This document shows positions 18,936-28,192 of a DNA stretch of 64,000 nt, one piece after another; positions within the stretch are counted from its first letter, which is position 1, and each line of letters opens with the position of its first letter. The DNA comes from JBDWFY01 sp964291365. GTDB taxonomy: Bacteria > Pseudomonadota > Alphaproteobacteria > Rhizobiales > Stappiaceae. Location: the NCBI GenBank assembly GCA_964291365.2, contig OZ220020.1, positions 806,001 to 870,000 on the forward strand, read 5' to 3'. The position numbers were made by a program, and so were the translations under genes. Under the pieces are notes generated by a model, which worked only from the letters and a program-made list of their open reading frames with translations, ran no database searches and had not been told where the DNA came from.

Positions 18936-20343
18936 AGAATAATTCCGGCAAATAAGTAACAAATTTTGGGTATAGATACATCAAAATCATGGAAATGAAG
19001 ACACAAATCAAAAATGGAAGTACCCCTGAGAATATCTGAGTTAAACGGACCTGTGGCGGAGCAATCCCCTTCAAATAGTACGCAGACATTGCCATTGGCG
19101 GAGTCAAAAAGGATGTTTGTAAATTTAGTGCAACAAGCACTCCAAAAAATAATGGGTCAATACCAAATTGTGGCAATAAAGGTAAGAATATTGGAACAAA
19201 GATAATGATGATTTCCGACCACTCTAATGGCCAACCTAGTAAGAAAATAATTAACTGTGCAAGAATCAAAAACATCAATGGAGAAAGTGCTAACCCTTCA
19301 ACAAATTCAGCAATAACTTGTTCTCCACCTAAATATGAAAAAACCGATGAAAATGTATATGAACCAACAAACAACCAACAAACCATAGCCGTCGTTCGCA
19401 CAGTCAAATAAACACTTTCTCGTAATCGATCCCAAGTAAGAGCGCGATAAGCTGTAGCAAGAGCTAATCCACCAAGTGCACCTATTGATGCTGCCTCCGT
19501 TGGTGTCGCAAGTCCAAATAAAATGGAACCTAATACCGCGAGAATTAAAAATGCCAATGGAAAAAACGATGTTAACAACATTAATACCAACCGAAGAAAA
19601 GGGACTTTTGGTACTTCATCAGCACTAGGTCTTGGGGCAACAGATGGTTGCAAAATAGATCGACCAACTACGTACACCAAATAAAGTCCTGCTAAAATAA
19701 ATCCTGGAATTAACGCACTAGAATATAACCGAACAATGGATACACCCGATGCCGCGGCATAAACAATTAACATTATTGAAGGTGGAATCAATATTCCTAA
19801 AGTACCTCCTGCACAAATAATTCCAGATGCAAAAGAGGTATTATAACGAACCTTTAACATCTGAGGTAAGGCTAACAATCCCATTAATGTAACAACAGCT
19901 CCAACAATTCCAGTTGCGGTGGCAAATAAGGCACATGTTATTAATGCAGCTACTCCCATCGAGCCAGGTATGTTTCGTGAAGCAATGTTTAAAGTCGTAA
20001 ATAGCCGATTAACAATGTTAGCACGCTCAACGATATATCCCATAAATAGAAAGAGCGGAACCGCAGTCAAAATCTCGTTCGACATCACCGTGTAAGTTTG
20101 ATTAATAAACAGGTCAAATATTCGATTTTTTAAGAATCCATCTATCCATAAAGTAAGTTGTTCCCATAGACTTGCATCTTCACCTAATCGATTAAATGCA
20201 CGCCACATTCTACCGGCATCAAAATACGCGTAATAGCCAAAGCCAATTCCCATGGCCATCAATGTAAATGCGATCGGAAAACCTAAAAATACTATTAGGA
20301 TAAAAAACCCCAACATCAGCAATGCGATTTGAGGGTCAGTCAT
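18925..20343 (-). CDS. dctM: TRAP transporter large permease (DctM family)
   Basis: A 472-residue integral membrane protein with about a dozen hydrophobic segments, forming the ion-coupled transport channel of a TRAP system. Family motifs include VPLFLFMGYIVERANI near residue 95, GTLGILIPPSIMLIVYAAASG near residue 185 and FGLATPTEAASIGALG near residue 275. Length is in the larger half of the DctM range and includes a loop with W-R-A-F-N-R-L-G-E-D near residue 47, as in the mannitol/chloroaromatic branch. The start overlaps dctQ by four bases and the end overlaps the amidase, so the genes are translationally coupled. Confidence 0.93.
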   Translation of the reverse strand: MTDPQIALLMLGFFILIVFLGFPIAFTLMAMGIGFGYYAYFDAGRMWRAFNRLGEDASLWEQLTLWIDGFLKNRIFDLFINQTYTVMSNEILTAVPLFLFMGYIVERANIVNRLFTTLNIASRNIPGSMGVAALITCALFATATGIVGAVVTLMGLLALPQMLKVRYNTSFASGIICAGGTLGILIPPSIMLIVYAAASGVSIVRLYSSALIPGFILAGLYLVYVVGRSILQPSVAPRPSADEVPKVPFLRLVLMLLTSFFPLAFLILAVLGSILFGLATPTEAASIGALGGLALATAYRALTWDRLRESVYLTVRTTAMVCWLFVGSYTFSSVFSYLGGEQVIAEFVEGLALSPLMFLILAQLIIFLLGWPLEWSEIIIIFVPIFLPLLPQFGIDPLFFGVLVALNLQTSFLTPPMAMSAYYLKGIAPPQVRLTQIFSGVLPFLICVFISMILMYLYPKFVTYLPELFYGP

Positions 20344-20924
20344 TTGTTTGTACCGCTAACACTAACTTGCGAACTCTTAACTAAAGATCCATCCAACTCT
20401 TCAACATCTTCATCAATTTTCATCCACTCATTATTTTTTATGCAATCAATGCAACGACAGATCTGGGCAATACCTTGAATTAACAAAAGTATGCCTGATG
20501 CTACTAATACCGTTTTGAACTGATAAATTGGAATTCCCGCGGGACTATTTATAGAAACTTCAGTATATCCCCATGATCGCGATGCATATTTCCATCCACT
20601 CAGAATCAACGCGAAAATTCCCGGCATAAAAAAGAACACATAAAGTACCAAATCGACAATTGCTTGTGTTCTAGGTTTCCATAGACGATAAATAAAATCA
20701 CCACGTACATGGCCATTGCGTGACAATGTATACGCACCACCCATCATAAACAATGTTCCATACATTATAAATGAAACATCTAAGGCCCAAGGTGTAGGTG
20801 CATTCAATACATACCGAACAAATACTTCATACCCGGTTCCAACAGCCATCGTCATGATTAACCATGCGAAGATTTTTCCAAATGCCGCGGAAAGTCTGTC
20901 GGCAAAATGAATATACCCAATCAT
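20340..20924 (-). CDS. dctQ: TRAP transporter small permease (DctQ family)
   Basis: This 194-residue membrane protein has four predicted membrane helices, as expected for DctQ. An amphipathic start, G-K-I-F-A-W-L-I-M-T-M-A, is followed by YEVFVRYVLNAPTPWALDVS, a typical family segment, then GGAYTLSRNGHVRGDFIYR. The C-terminal 40 residues are charged and cytoplasmic. It overlaps dctM by ATGA and lies 75 bp downstream of dctP, with a stable hairpin between them. The extracytoplasmic binding protein and both permeases together form one complete TRAP importer. Confidence 0.9.
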   Translation of the reverse strand: MIGYIHFADRLSAAFGKIFAWLIMTMAVGTGYEVFVRYVLNAPTPWALDVSFIMYGTLFMMGGAYTLSRNGHVRGDFIYRLWKPRTQAIVDLVLYVFFFMPGIFALILSGWKYASRSWGYTEVSINSPAGIPIYQFKTVLVASGILLLIQGIAQICRCIDCIKNNEWMKIDEDVEELDGSLVKSSQVSVSGTNK

Positions 20925-20948
20925 TATTTATTCACTCTATAAGGAAAA

Positions 20949-20976
20949 TTGGTCCGGAAAATCAATTCCGGACCAA
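20949..20976 (-). terminator. Hairpin between dctP and dctQ (attenuator or mRNA-stabilising element)
   Basis: A perfect 11-bp inverted repeat (TTGGTCCGGAA and TTCCGGACCAA, six-base loop) sits in the dctP-dctQ gap. On the transcribed strand it is followed by TTTTCC, a weak U tract. In binding-protein operons such elements reduce read-through or protect the upstream message, so more binding protein than permease is made. Confidence 0.55.
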
Positions 20977-20999
20977 CATACTATATTGATCAATAAAGA

Positions 21000-22130
21000 T
21001 CAGAGTTTTAACTGCCCTGGGAAGTAATGATTAAAGGCAAGAGCATAGTCTGGAGCATTCATCAACTCATAATAGGTGACTTGCTCGACCCATTCTTTTT
21101 GACTATCCATGACTCTTTTCATGAATTCGTCTTTGGCAAGGTCTTCAATCAAACCATCCCATGCATTCAATTGACCATCCAGAATATCTTTTGATGTTCG
21201 ATGAACTTTTACACCGTGTTGATTAACAAGTTTCTTAAGGTCAGCTGAATATTCACGCATTGCCGTTGCAGTATTTGCAGTTGAAGCTGCTTCTACTCCA
21301 TACTTAACAATTGCTTGAAGGTCAGGGTCAAGATCATCAAAGAAATCTTTATTGAAGATAAACTCAAATGATTCTGAGGCTTGGTGATAGGATGAAAGAT
21401 AGTAATTCTTTGCTACATCTTGTGCACCAAAACGACTATCCGATGACGGGTTATTAAACTCAAACGCATCAATAACACCTCGTTCCATTGCTGGCACGAT
21501 TTCACCACCAGGTAATTGAGCAACACTCATTCCCATGGATTGCATCAAATCTGCAGCAAGACCAACAGTTCGATATTTAAATCCATCGAGTTCAGCTGCA
21601 GTATTAACTTCACCTTTAAACCAGCCAAATGGTTGTGCAAACATTGGAAATCCTAAAAACCCATATACATTCAAACCTAGAATGTCTTGAGTTAATTCCC
21701 GATAAAATTCTGCACCGCCACCTTTATAGAACCAAGAAAGCATGGTCGTTGCTGAACCACCCCAAACTGGACCAGTGCCAAATAGTGAAGCAGCTTTATG
21801 TTTACCATACCAATAAACTGGTACAGTATGAGCCGCATCAATAACTCCATCATTCGCTGCATCCATTACCTGAAACGCAGCAACTATTGCACCGGCTGGT
21901 TGCAAATCAACCGTGATTCGACCACCAGACATTTCTTCTATTCGTGTTGTGTATTCACGGGCAAAATCCATCCAAATATCAGAAGCAGGCCAAGAACTCT
22001 GCATTTTCATGACAATTGGACTTTGCGCCAATACCGCTGGAGCTGCTAATGCACCGGCAACAGTCGCGCCACTCGTCATCGCCGTAGTCTTTAAAAAAGA
22101 CCGGCGATTCATTTTTTTTGTTTCACTCAT
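21000..22130 (-). CDS. dctP: TRAP transporter substrate-binding protein (DctP family, Tat signal)
   Basis: A 376-residue periplasmic binding protein. The N-terminus has a twin-arginine signal, M-N-R-R-S-F-L-K-T-T, followed by an alanine-rich hydrophobic stretch and the likely cleavage site A-V-L-A-Q. Mature motifs are SWPASDIWMDFA, YKGGGAEFYREL and GFPMFAQPFGWF, with GFKYRTVGLAADLMQSMG and a late G-V-I-D-A-F-E-F-N-N-P. These fit the TakP-like branch, whose members bind 2-oxo acids and related carboxylates. The gene is first in the operon dctP-dctQ-dctM-amidase-small membrane protein. The ligand is not fixed by the sequence; the adjacent amidase hints at an amide or a carboxylate with an amide. 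Confidence 0.93.
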   Translation of the reverse strand: MSETKKMNRRSFLKTTAMTSGATVAGALAAPAVLAQSPIVMKMQSSWPASDIWMDFAREYTTRIEEMSGGRITVDLQPAGAIVAAFQVMDAANDGVIDAAHTVPVYWYGKHKAASLFGTGPVWGGSATTMLSWFYKGGGAEFYRELTQDILGLNVYGFLGFPMFAQPFGWFKGEVNTAAELDGFKYRTVGLAADLMQSMGMSVAQLPGGEIVPAMERGVIDAFEFNNPSSDSRFGAQDVAKNYYLSSYHQASESFEFIFNKDFFDDLDPDLQAIVKYGVEAASTANTATAMREYSADLKKLVNQHGVKVHRTSKDILDGQLNAWDGLIEDLAKDEFMKRVMDSQKEWVEQVTYYELMNAPDYALAFNHYFPGQLKL

Positions 22131-22235
22131 GGTAAATTCTCCCTAGACTGGCATTTAACTGTATTGTCAAATGCAAATTAAATAAATCGTAAATCAATAA
22201 TTAAATTAAACAAGAAAAAAATTCTTAGGAAAAAA

Positions 22236-22856
22236 TTACTGCGCTAAATTCTGAGCAATTTTTATCCCCTCAGACCAGTCGCGTTCTGGTAATTTTTCTT
22301 TCATTCTTCGGTAAAGAATGAGCATATCATCAGCGATTGCTGGTAACGGTTCTTCTTTAAACAATTCGTCCAATTTAACCATTTCCTCAAGTGCTGCCGC
22401 ATTTCTACCTAAAGTTTTGGGAGCAAGTCGTGTTTCAGGAACATGTAGTTGAACTGCAGTTCTAATTAACCTTACCACAACATCATCTCCATCCAACTCT
22501 AAAGCTCTATCAATATAATCTAAACCCCTATTTATATCGCTTCTTCTCTTTATTACATTCCACGAATTCAAATCACGCGCTGCAATTGAATAACAACTAC
22601 CTAACAATGCAATAACTCTTGGGTCAACAGGTTCAACAGTCTCTAATTTTTCAAGAATTTCTATCGCTGAAGCCAACGCTTCTGTGGTTAAATTCTTATC
22701 AACGTGATCTTTATTACCTTCTCGTGCGATCGTATGTAGTTCTAATGCCTTATCAAATGTCTCTGCTTGAATTGGAGGAATATTAATCTGTAAAAGTAAT
22801 ACCGCAACAAACGTGCTTAGGCAGAACACATTAAATTTTTGAACCATTGGCGACAT
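22236..22856 (-). CDS. Periplasmic TPR-like protein, possible TRAP accessory
   Basis: A 206-residue secreted protein. I start it at the ATG at 22856 because a GGAGG site lies just upstream; an in-frame GTG further out lacks one. The signal peptide is hydrophobic (V-F-C-L-S-T-F-V-A-V-L-L-L) and probably ends near I-Q-A-E. The mature part is helical with repeat-like segments (ALASAIEILEKLETVEPVDP, D-Y-I-D-R-A-L-E-L-D-G-D-D), as in tetratricopeptide folds. It lies 105 bp upstream of dctP on the same strand, and could be a T-component-like partner of the TRAP system (TatT type), but that is inference. Confidence 0.6.
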   Translation of the reverse strand: MSPMVQKFNVFCLSTFVAVLLLQINIPPIQAETFDKALELHTIAREGNKDHVDKNLTTEALASAIEILEKLETVEPVDPRVIALLGSCYSIAARDLNSWNVIKRRSDINRGLDYIDRALELDGDDVVVRLIRTAVQLHVPETRLAPKTLGRNAAALEEMVKLDELFKEEPLPAIADDMLILYRRMKEKLPERDWSEGIKIAQNLAQ

Positions 22857-23198
22857 ATTTTCCTCCACAAATGATAGAACTGTTATACCATATTTGTTAG
22901 AAACGGATTAAATTCAAACTGTATATGATTCCATAAGATACACTTTCTAAGATTAACCTCTTCCTAAATATGATCGCGATTATTTAAACTGTAAGAATTC
23001 AGTATTTGTGTGAATTAGACATTACCCTCAGTACAATCCGAAAAACGCTTATTTTGAACACAACAATATTATCAGCTATTAACAATATATAATGGCACAA
23101 CGAATTCATATTTCAATCTTAATTAAAATTTAACAAGCAAGTTTTTGATTTGCAATAAAAAAATTCTAGCGATTTAACTCCACACATAACGTCGCAGT
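22857..23198. other. Intergenic region with no supported feature
   Basis: About 340 bp of AT-rich DNA lie between the carbonic anhydrase gene and the TPR-like gene, both leftward. The promoter of the TRAP operon probably lies here. No terminator hairpin with a T tract was recognised. Confidence 0.3.
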
Positions 23199-23801
23199 TT
23201 AATTCAGAATACGTACCTCTCCATTCAGAATGTTATACCAAGCTCCAAGCAATTCAATTTCTCCAGATTCAATTTTTGGTTGCATAAATGGATAGGTTTT
23301 CAAATTATCCAACGATTGTTGGATCCCAGCAATCTCCATTTTTTCTTGCTGAGTGGATTCATTCTGCTCTACTTGAATTGTAGAATCATATGCATTAGTC
23401 AAATGTTTTATCCATGATCCAATCTGCTCTCCCACGCGCTGCAAACTGTCATGATTCGCTAAAAAGGCCTTGATGCCTCCACAATTTGCGTGACCTAATA
23501 CAATTACATGTGAAACTTTTAGTGCGTTAACAGCAAATTCAATCGCAGCACCAGTGCTACATTCGTCGCTATTTTTATGAAACGCAGGAACTAAATTAGC
23601 AACATTACGAACGACAAATAGTTCACCTGGTTCAAAATCAAAAATAGCTTCTGGAGTAACCCGCGAATCACAGCATGCAATGATCAGAATCTTCGGTGAC
23701 TGACCATGAATAGCCAATTCTTCATATTTATGCTGCTTTTGTTTGAACGTACTATTAAGAAATCTCTGATTTCCATCAAGTAATCTTTGCACTAAATTCA
23801 T
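23199..23801 (-). CDS. Beta-class carbonic anhydrase
   Basis: A 200-residue zinc enzyme that interconverts CO2 and bicarbonate. The zinc ligands are visible: Cys and Asp in ACCDSRVTPEAIFDFEPGELFVVRNVANLVP (about residues 42-72), and His and Cys in LGHANCGGIKAF (about residues 101-112). The final part, G-A-W-Y-N-I-L-N-G-E-V, is normal for the family. The length agrees with bacterial CynT/CA proteins. It has its own leftward transcript and no clear operon partner. Its role is probably bicarbonate supply for carboxylases. Confidence 0.93.
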   Translation of the reverse strand: MNLVQRLLDGNQRFLNSTFKQKQHKYEELAIHGQSPKILIIACCDSRVTPEAIFDFEPGELFVVRNVANLVPAFHKNSDECSTGAAIEFAVNALKVSHVIVLGHANCGGIKAFLANHDSLQRVGEQIGSWIKHLTNAYDSTIQVEQNESTQQEKMEIAGIQQSLDNLKTYPFMQPKIESGEIELLGAWYNILNGEVRILN

Positions 23802-23992
23802 AGTAAATAGTTTCCATTATCGTATATTTGACCAACTCAACAAATTTGAGTAGGCTAGATATGAAATTTCATCATAAGTCAGTTAAAATAATTATCAAAA
23901 AATCAAATTTAAACACAATATAATTTATCGGCAAATTATAACCAATTAGTTTTCAACGATCATTCACTTTGAACCAAAAAATTAGGATAAAT

Positions 23993-25045
23993 ATGTCAAA
24001 AACTAACTCTGGAAATTTTTTTGAAGACTTTTCGCTTAATCAAAAAATAGTTCACGCTACTCCCAAAACTATAACTGCTGGTGATGTTGCACTTTACACC
24101 TCACTATATGGAGCTCGTTTTGCCGTTCAATCATCTGTTGAGTTTGCACGAGCAATCAATTATCCAACTGCACCGATCGATGACTTATTAGTTTTTCATG
24201 TTGTATTTGGCAAGACAGTTCCAGACATTTCGCAGAATGCAGTCGCAAACCTCGGATACTCCGCAGGACTTTTTCATGCCCCTGTATATCCTGGTGATAC
24301 CATCACCGCTGAATCTGAAGTAATTGGATTAAAAGAAAACTCCAATGGAAAGACCGGTATAGTTTATGTCCGTACCACTGGATTAAATCAAGACCACAAA
24401 GAAGTGTTAACTTATACCCGTTGGGTAATGGTGAAAAAACGTAGTCAAACTCCAACTCAAATTGAAACTACGATTCCATCATTAAGCAATTGTGCACCAA
24501 TTGATGGTATTAGTGAATCAATTCCCAATTTAAATTCAACGAACTGGAATTATCAGCTCGCGGGTAGCGAATTCAAATGGGATGATTATGAAGTTGGAGA
24601 GAAAATCGACCATGAAGCAGGAACCACAGTTGAAGAAGCCGAACATCAAATCGCCACTAGACTATACCAAAACACGGCATCAGTTCATTTCAATCAATTT
24701 ACCGAAAAAGATAATCGATTTGGTCGAAGATTGATTTATGGCGGACACGTCATTTCCATTGCCCGTGCACTTTCATTTAACGGCTTAGAAAACGCATTTC
24801 ATATTTGTGGAATCAATGGTGGACAACACGTTGCGCCGCTGTTTGCTGGTGACACCGTTTTCGCATGGTCTGAGGTGCTAGAAAAAACTGAGTTACCTGG
24901 ACGGAACGATATTGGATTATTGCGACTTCGTACTGTCGCTACCAAGAATCAACCTTGTGCCGCATTCCCATACAAAGATAAAGACGGTAAGTTTGACCCT
25001 AATGTCATCCTAGATTTTGATTACTGGGTTACCCTTCCACGCTAG
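23993..25045 (+). CDS. mch: Double-MaoC hydratase, probably mesaconyl-CoA hydratase
   Basis: A 350-residue protein with two MaoC/hot-dog halves, about residues 1-155 and 195-350. The N-terminal half has GNFFEDFSLNQKIVHATPKT, YTSLYGARFAVQSS, and the GYSAGLFHAPVYPGDTI strand. The C-terminal half has the hydratase-like L-Y-Q-N-T-A-S-V-H-F-N and GRRLIYGGHVISIARALSFNG. This matches mesaconyl-CoA (beta-methylmalyl-CoA) hydratase of the ethylmalonyl-CoA and glyoxylate-assimilation pathways of alphaproteobacteria. I start at 23993 because TAGGATAAAT precedes that ATG; the TTG at 23969 has no site. No other gene of the pathway lies nearby, so the name is a family-based call. Confidence 0.75.
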   Translation: MSKTNSGNFFEDFSLNQKIVHATPKTITAGDVALYTSLYGARFAVQSSVEFARAINYPTAPIDDLLVFHVVFGKTVPDISQNAVANLGYSAGLFHAPVYPGDTITAESEVIGLKENSNGKTGIVYVRTTGLNQDHKEVLTYTRWVMVKKRSQTPTQIETTIPSLSNCAPIDGISESIPNLNSTNWNYQLAGSEFKWDDYEVGEKIDHEAGTTVEEAEHQIATRLYQNTASVHFNQFTEKDNRFGRRLIYGGHVISIARALSFNGLENAFHICGINGGQHVAPLFAGDTVFAWSEVLEKTELPGRNDIGLLRLRTVATKNQPCAAFPYKDKDGKFDPNVILDFDYWVTLPR

Positions 25046-25058
25046 TATTGCTTAGAAA

Positions 25059-25952
25059 TTACATACCTTTAGCAAGTGGGTGATGTTCTTCTACCAGCTT
25101 TTTTAACCGTTCTTCTAACACATGCGTATAAATTTCCGTTGTCGAAATATCAGAATGTCCTAAGAATTTTTGCACCACTCGCAAATTTGCACCGTTTTGT
25201 AGCAGGTGACTAGCAAACGCATGACGCAAGACATGCGGAGAAACCCGATCAGACGAAATTTCTACTTTTACGGCCAATGCTTTCAAATCACGTGCAAATG
25301 CTTGTCGGGTAAAATAACCCGTTTTGCCATGAGAAGGGAATAACCATTTACTCTTGGCTGTGTTTGAAATGGAACGACTTATAGCAAGATAATCACACAT
25401 TGCTTCTTGCGCCTTTTCAGATAACGGAACAACTCGCTCCTTTCCACCTTTACCAAAAACTATAATGAATTTCGCATTTGGAGCTGCCGCGGTAGCTGGC
25501 AAACTCACTAATTCCGATACCCTTAACCCAGTCGCATAGGCAACTTCCAACAACGTGTAAAGACGTTGTGCTCGATACCTTTTTGAAGGGCTCTTACATT
25601 CACCAATATCGTGACGCGCGGCTTCAACCAATTTATCAACTTCGGATTCAGACAATACTTTAGGTAAGGAACGATTACTTTTCGGCATTCGAATTAAATG
25701 CGACGGGTCATCTTCCCGAATTCCTTCGGACACCAAAAATTGAAAAAATTGCCGTAAAGCAGACAACCGGCGAGCTTGAGAACTTTTTTCAAACCCTCGT
25801 TTCACTAGCGAAACCAAATATGAGGAAATATCACCGGAGCCCACTTTAATGATTGGCATATTTTTTTTGCCAATAAAATCTTCAAAATCAACCAAATCTC
25901 GATTATAACTCAATAACGTATTTGCAGAAACACCTCGTTCTGCTGACATCAT
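25059..25952 (-). CDS. xerD: Site-specific tyrosine recombinase XerD
   Basis: XerD resolves chromosome dimers at dif together with XerC. The catalytic set is visible: Arg in YATGLRVSELVSL, Lys in FGKGGKERVVPLS, H-x-x-R in SPHVLRHAFASHLL, and the final His and the Tyr nucleophile in LGHSDISTTEIYTHV. The 297-residue open frame from the ATG at 25952 starts inside the first helix. The same frame continues upstream for 17 codons (encoding E-I-E-A-F-L-E just before the start) to a TGA at 26004-26006 without ATG, GTG or TTG. So the true N-terminus uses an unusual start, or a one-base error or mutation lies there; an ATG at 26000-26002 is in a different frame. The placement beside aroK is typical of alphaproteobacteria. 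Confidence 0.92.
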   Translation of the reverse strand: MMSAERGVSANTLLSYNRDLVDFEDFIGKKNMPIIKVGSGDISSYLVSLVKRGFEKSSQARRLSALRQFFQFLVSEGIREDDPSHLIRMPKSNRSLPKVLSESEVDKLVEAARHDIGECKSPSKRYRAQRLYTLLEVAYATGLRVSELVSLPATAAAPNAKFIIVFGKGGKERVVPLSEKAQEAMCDYLAISRSISNTAKSKWLFPSHGKTGYFTRQAFARDLKALAVKVEISSDRVSPHVLRHAFASHLLQNGANLRVVQKFLGHSDISTTEIYTHVLEERLKKLVEEHHPLAKGM

Positions 25953-26039
25953 TTCTAAAAATGCTTCAATTTCAACCGCACTTGATATTGGAACTGCTCC
26001 ATTTCAAACTAAATGAAATTTTGTAATATGAATCTACCC

Positions 26040-26231
26040 TCACTGAATAAATACTTCTCTAGGTACATCTTGCTCAATTGTTTCTTGGGTCGGTTCAACG
26101 TAATTTCCTAATACGTACAACACCAAAAAACAACAATACCCAATCAACAGCACAAACAATACAAACCTAATCAGAATTGGAATAGGCTGCATTGGATTTT
26201 TGCCATATAAAATGTAGCGTAGTATTGACAT
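26040..26231 (-). CDS. Small single-pass membrane protein between xerD and aroK
   Basis: A 63-residue protein with one strong membrane segment (I-P-I-L-I-R-F-V-L-F-V-L-L-I-G-Y, about residues 17-42) and an acidic C-terminal tail. A small membrane protein commonly occupies this place between xerD and aroK in alphaproteobacteria, which supports it as a real gene. No function is known to me. It is divergent from aroK, so the 187-bp gap holds both promoters. Confidence 0.6.
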   Translation of the reverse strand: MSILRYILYGKNPMQPIPILIRFVLFVLLIGYCCFLVLYVLGNYVEPTQETIEQDVPREVFIQ

Positions 26232-26418
26232 TTCCGATATACTATGATTTAATGTCCGTTAAATTTTGATTTTCCAAATATCAAAAATATATCATTCTAA
26301 AAATGATTCAATAATTGCAAGTCATAATAATATATATTTAACATTCTACAATTTTTTCTAAAAATTGTTGTGATTACCTACAAGTTATTAACAACAACTC
26401 CAGACCGGAGGGTAACCA

Positions 26419-27027
26419 TTGCCTTCAGAACATCCCAATTCTAATCAATTTGATTTAACAGTTAAGTATGTTCGCTCCAAACTCAATACGAAAATAATTT
26501 CGTTAATCGGTATGATGGGATCTGGAAAGTCAGCAGTTGGAATCCAATTGGCTAATTTACTCAATATACCTTTTAGTGATTCTGATAAATTAATAGAGGA
26601 AGCGGCCAATATACCGATCCCAGAAATATTCTCAGATTACGGGGAAGAAAAATTCAGAGACCTTGAACAACGCGTCATAAAAAATCAGCTGAGCGATGGA
26701 CCCAAAGTTTTAGCGACAGGTGGTGGATCTTTTCTTAACCAAGACTCACGAACCGCGATTCAAAATGCTGGGATCGTTATTTGGTTAGATGCTGACTTAG
26801 ACGTATTATTTGAACGGGTTCAAAAATCTAAAAATCGTCCACTACTTCAAAAACCTGACCCAGAAACAATTTTAAAACAATTGTTAAAAGAACGAACCCC
26901 AATCTATTCGCAAGCTGATATCAAAGTCAAATCTAACGAATTCCCCATTAGTTCAGTACTTGAAAATATCATTATGAAACTAAGTACTCATTTTAGAAAA
27001 ATCAAAGTTGCTGTCGGAAGCAACTAA
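26419..27027 (+). CDS. aroK: Shikimate kinase
   Basis: AroK phosphorylates shikimate in the pathway to chorismate. The 202-residue protein has the P-loop GMMGSGKSAVG near residue 31, the shikimate-binding FSDSDKLIEE with its aspartate, F-R-D-L-E-Q-R, ATGGGSFL, and the lid-region arginine in KSKNRPLL. The start is a TTG at 26419 with GGAGGG six bases upstream; the extra N-terminal 25 residues are common in alphaproteobacteria. aroB follows after 31 bp, as usual. Confidence 0.95.
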   Translation: MPSEHPNSNQFDLTVKYVRSKLNTKIISLIGMMGSGKSAVGIQLANLLNIPFSDSDKLIEEAANIPIPEIFSDYGEEKFRDLEQRVIKNQLSDGPKVLATGGGSFLNQDSRTAIQNAGIVIWLDADLDVLFERVQKSKNRPLLQKPDPETILKQLLKERTPIYSQADIKVKSNEFPISSVLENIIMKLSTHFRKIKVAVGSN

Positions 27028-27058
27028 CAAGACATAAATTCATTTTGGAGAAAATATT

Positions 27059-28192
27059 TTGACAGCTGATCAAACTACCAATGGTGAAATACTTGTTCCA
27101 GTCCAGTTAGATTCTGGTTACTATGAAATTAGGATTGGGCGCGGTCTTATTTCCCAACTACCTGAATTACTGAAAAAAAAGTTTGAAAAATCCCGGTTTG
27201 CCCTAATAACCGATGAAAATGTTGCCAATGAGCATTTGCCTACTGTTTCAGAGCTGTTTGAAAATCAAAATATTCCGTTTGAAGTATTGACCGTACCGGT
27301 TGGTGAAAGTTCAAAGAACTTTTCAGCATTTGAAGATTTGTGTGAGCGTATCTTGACGCGTCGGTTTGAACGAAACGATACCATTCTTGCATTTGGTGGT
27401 GGTGTGATCGGAGATCTAGCGGGGTTTGTTGCAAGTGTTGTTAAACGTGGGATGAATTTTGTTCAAATCCCAACTTCGCTACTGGCACAAGTGGACAGTG
27501 CAATCGGTGGTAAAACAGGAATTAACTCAAAGATTGGAAAAAATTTGATTGGTACATTTAATCACGCGTCATTGGTTCTAGCTGACACCAAGCTATTAGA
27601 TACTTTGTCAAAGCGAGATTTTCGTGCAGGTTATGCTGAACTAGTCAAATATGGTTTAATCAATGACCTCACTTTTTTTGAAAAATTAGAAAACAGTTGG
27701 AGAGAAGTATTTTCTGGTGGTGTTGAACGCGACGATGCCGTTGCTACTGCCTGTCGAGCCAAGGTTGCAATAATAGAAGAAGATGAACGAGAAACCGGCA
27801 ATCGCGCGTTACTTAATCTAGGTCATACCTTTGGTCATGCATTAGAGGCAGCAACTGAATACGACTCAGATCGGTTAGTCCATGGTGAAGGAGTTGCAAT
27901 TGGAATTGCGCTTGCATTCAAATTTTCCGAGCAACTGGGAATATCACCACCAGCTGATACGGAACGGGTAATCAAGCATTTTCAAGCCGTAGGACTGCCG
28001 GCCTATTTACACCAAATTCCTGATTCATTACCAACCGCCGAAGTGTTGCTTGACCATATCGCGCAAGATAAAAAAGTTCGTCAACAAAGTCTCACTTTCA
28101 TTTTGACGCGCGGCATTGGTCAAGCCTTTATTGAACATGATGTTGAACCACAAGTAGTAAGTTCATTCTTACAGGAGTCTCTCAAAACATGA
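27059..28192 (+). CDS. aroB: 3-dehydroquinate synthase
   Basis: AroB converts DAHP to 3-dehydroquinate, using NAD and a divalent metal. The 377-residue protein shows FALITDENVA, FGGGVIGDLAGFVASVVKRGMNFVQIPTSLLAQVDSAIGGKTGIN (the long family signature, about residues 116-160), and the metal ligands in LNLGHTFGHALEAATEY and LVHGEGVAIGIA. The start is TTG at 27059 with GGAG upstream. It ends with an ATGA overlap on the next gene, so the three genes aroK, aroB and the CNNM protein are one operon. Confidence 0.96.
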   Translation: MTADQTTNGEILVPVQLDSGYYEIRIGRGLISQLPELLKKKFEKSRFALITDENVANEHLPTVSELFENQNIPFEVLTVPVGESSKNFSAFEDLCERILTRRFERNDTILAFGGGVIGDLAGFVASVVKRGMNFVQIPTSLLAQVDSAIGGKTGINSKIGKNLIGTFNHASLVLADTKLLDTLSKRDFRAGYAELVKYGLINDLTFFEKLENSWREVFSGGVERDDAVATACRAKVAIIEEDERETGNRALLNLGHTFGHALEAATEYDSDRLVHGEGVAIGIALAFKFSEQLGISPPADTERVIKHFQAVGLPAYLHQIPDSLPTAEVLLDHIAQDKKVRQQSLTFILTRGIGQAFIEHDVEPQVVSSFLQESLKT

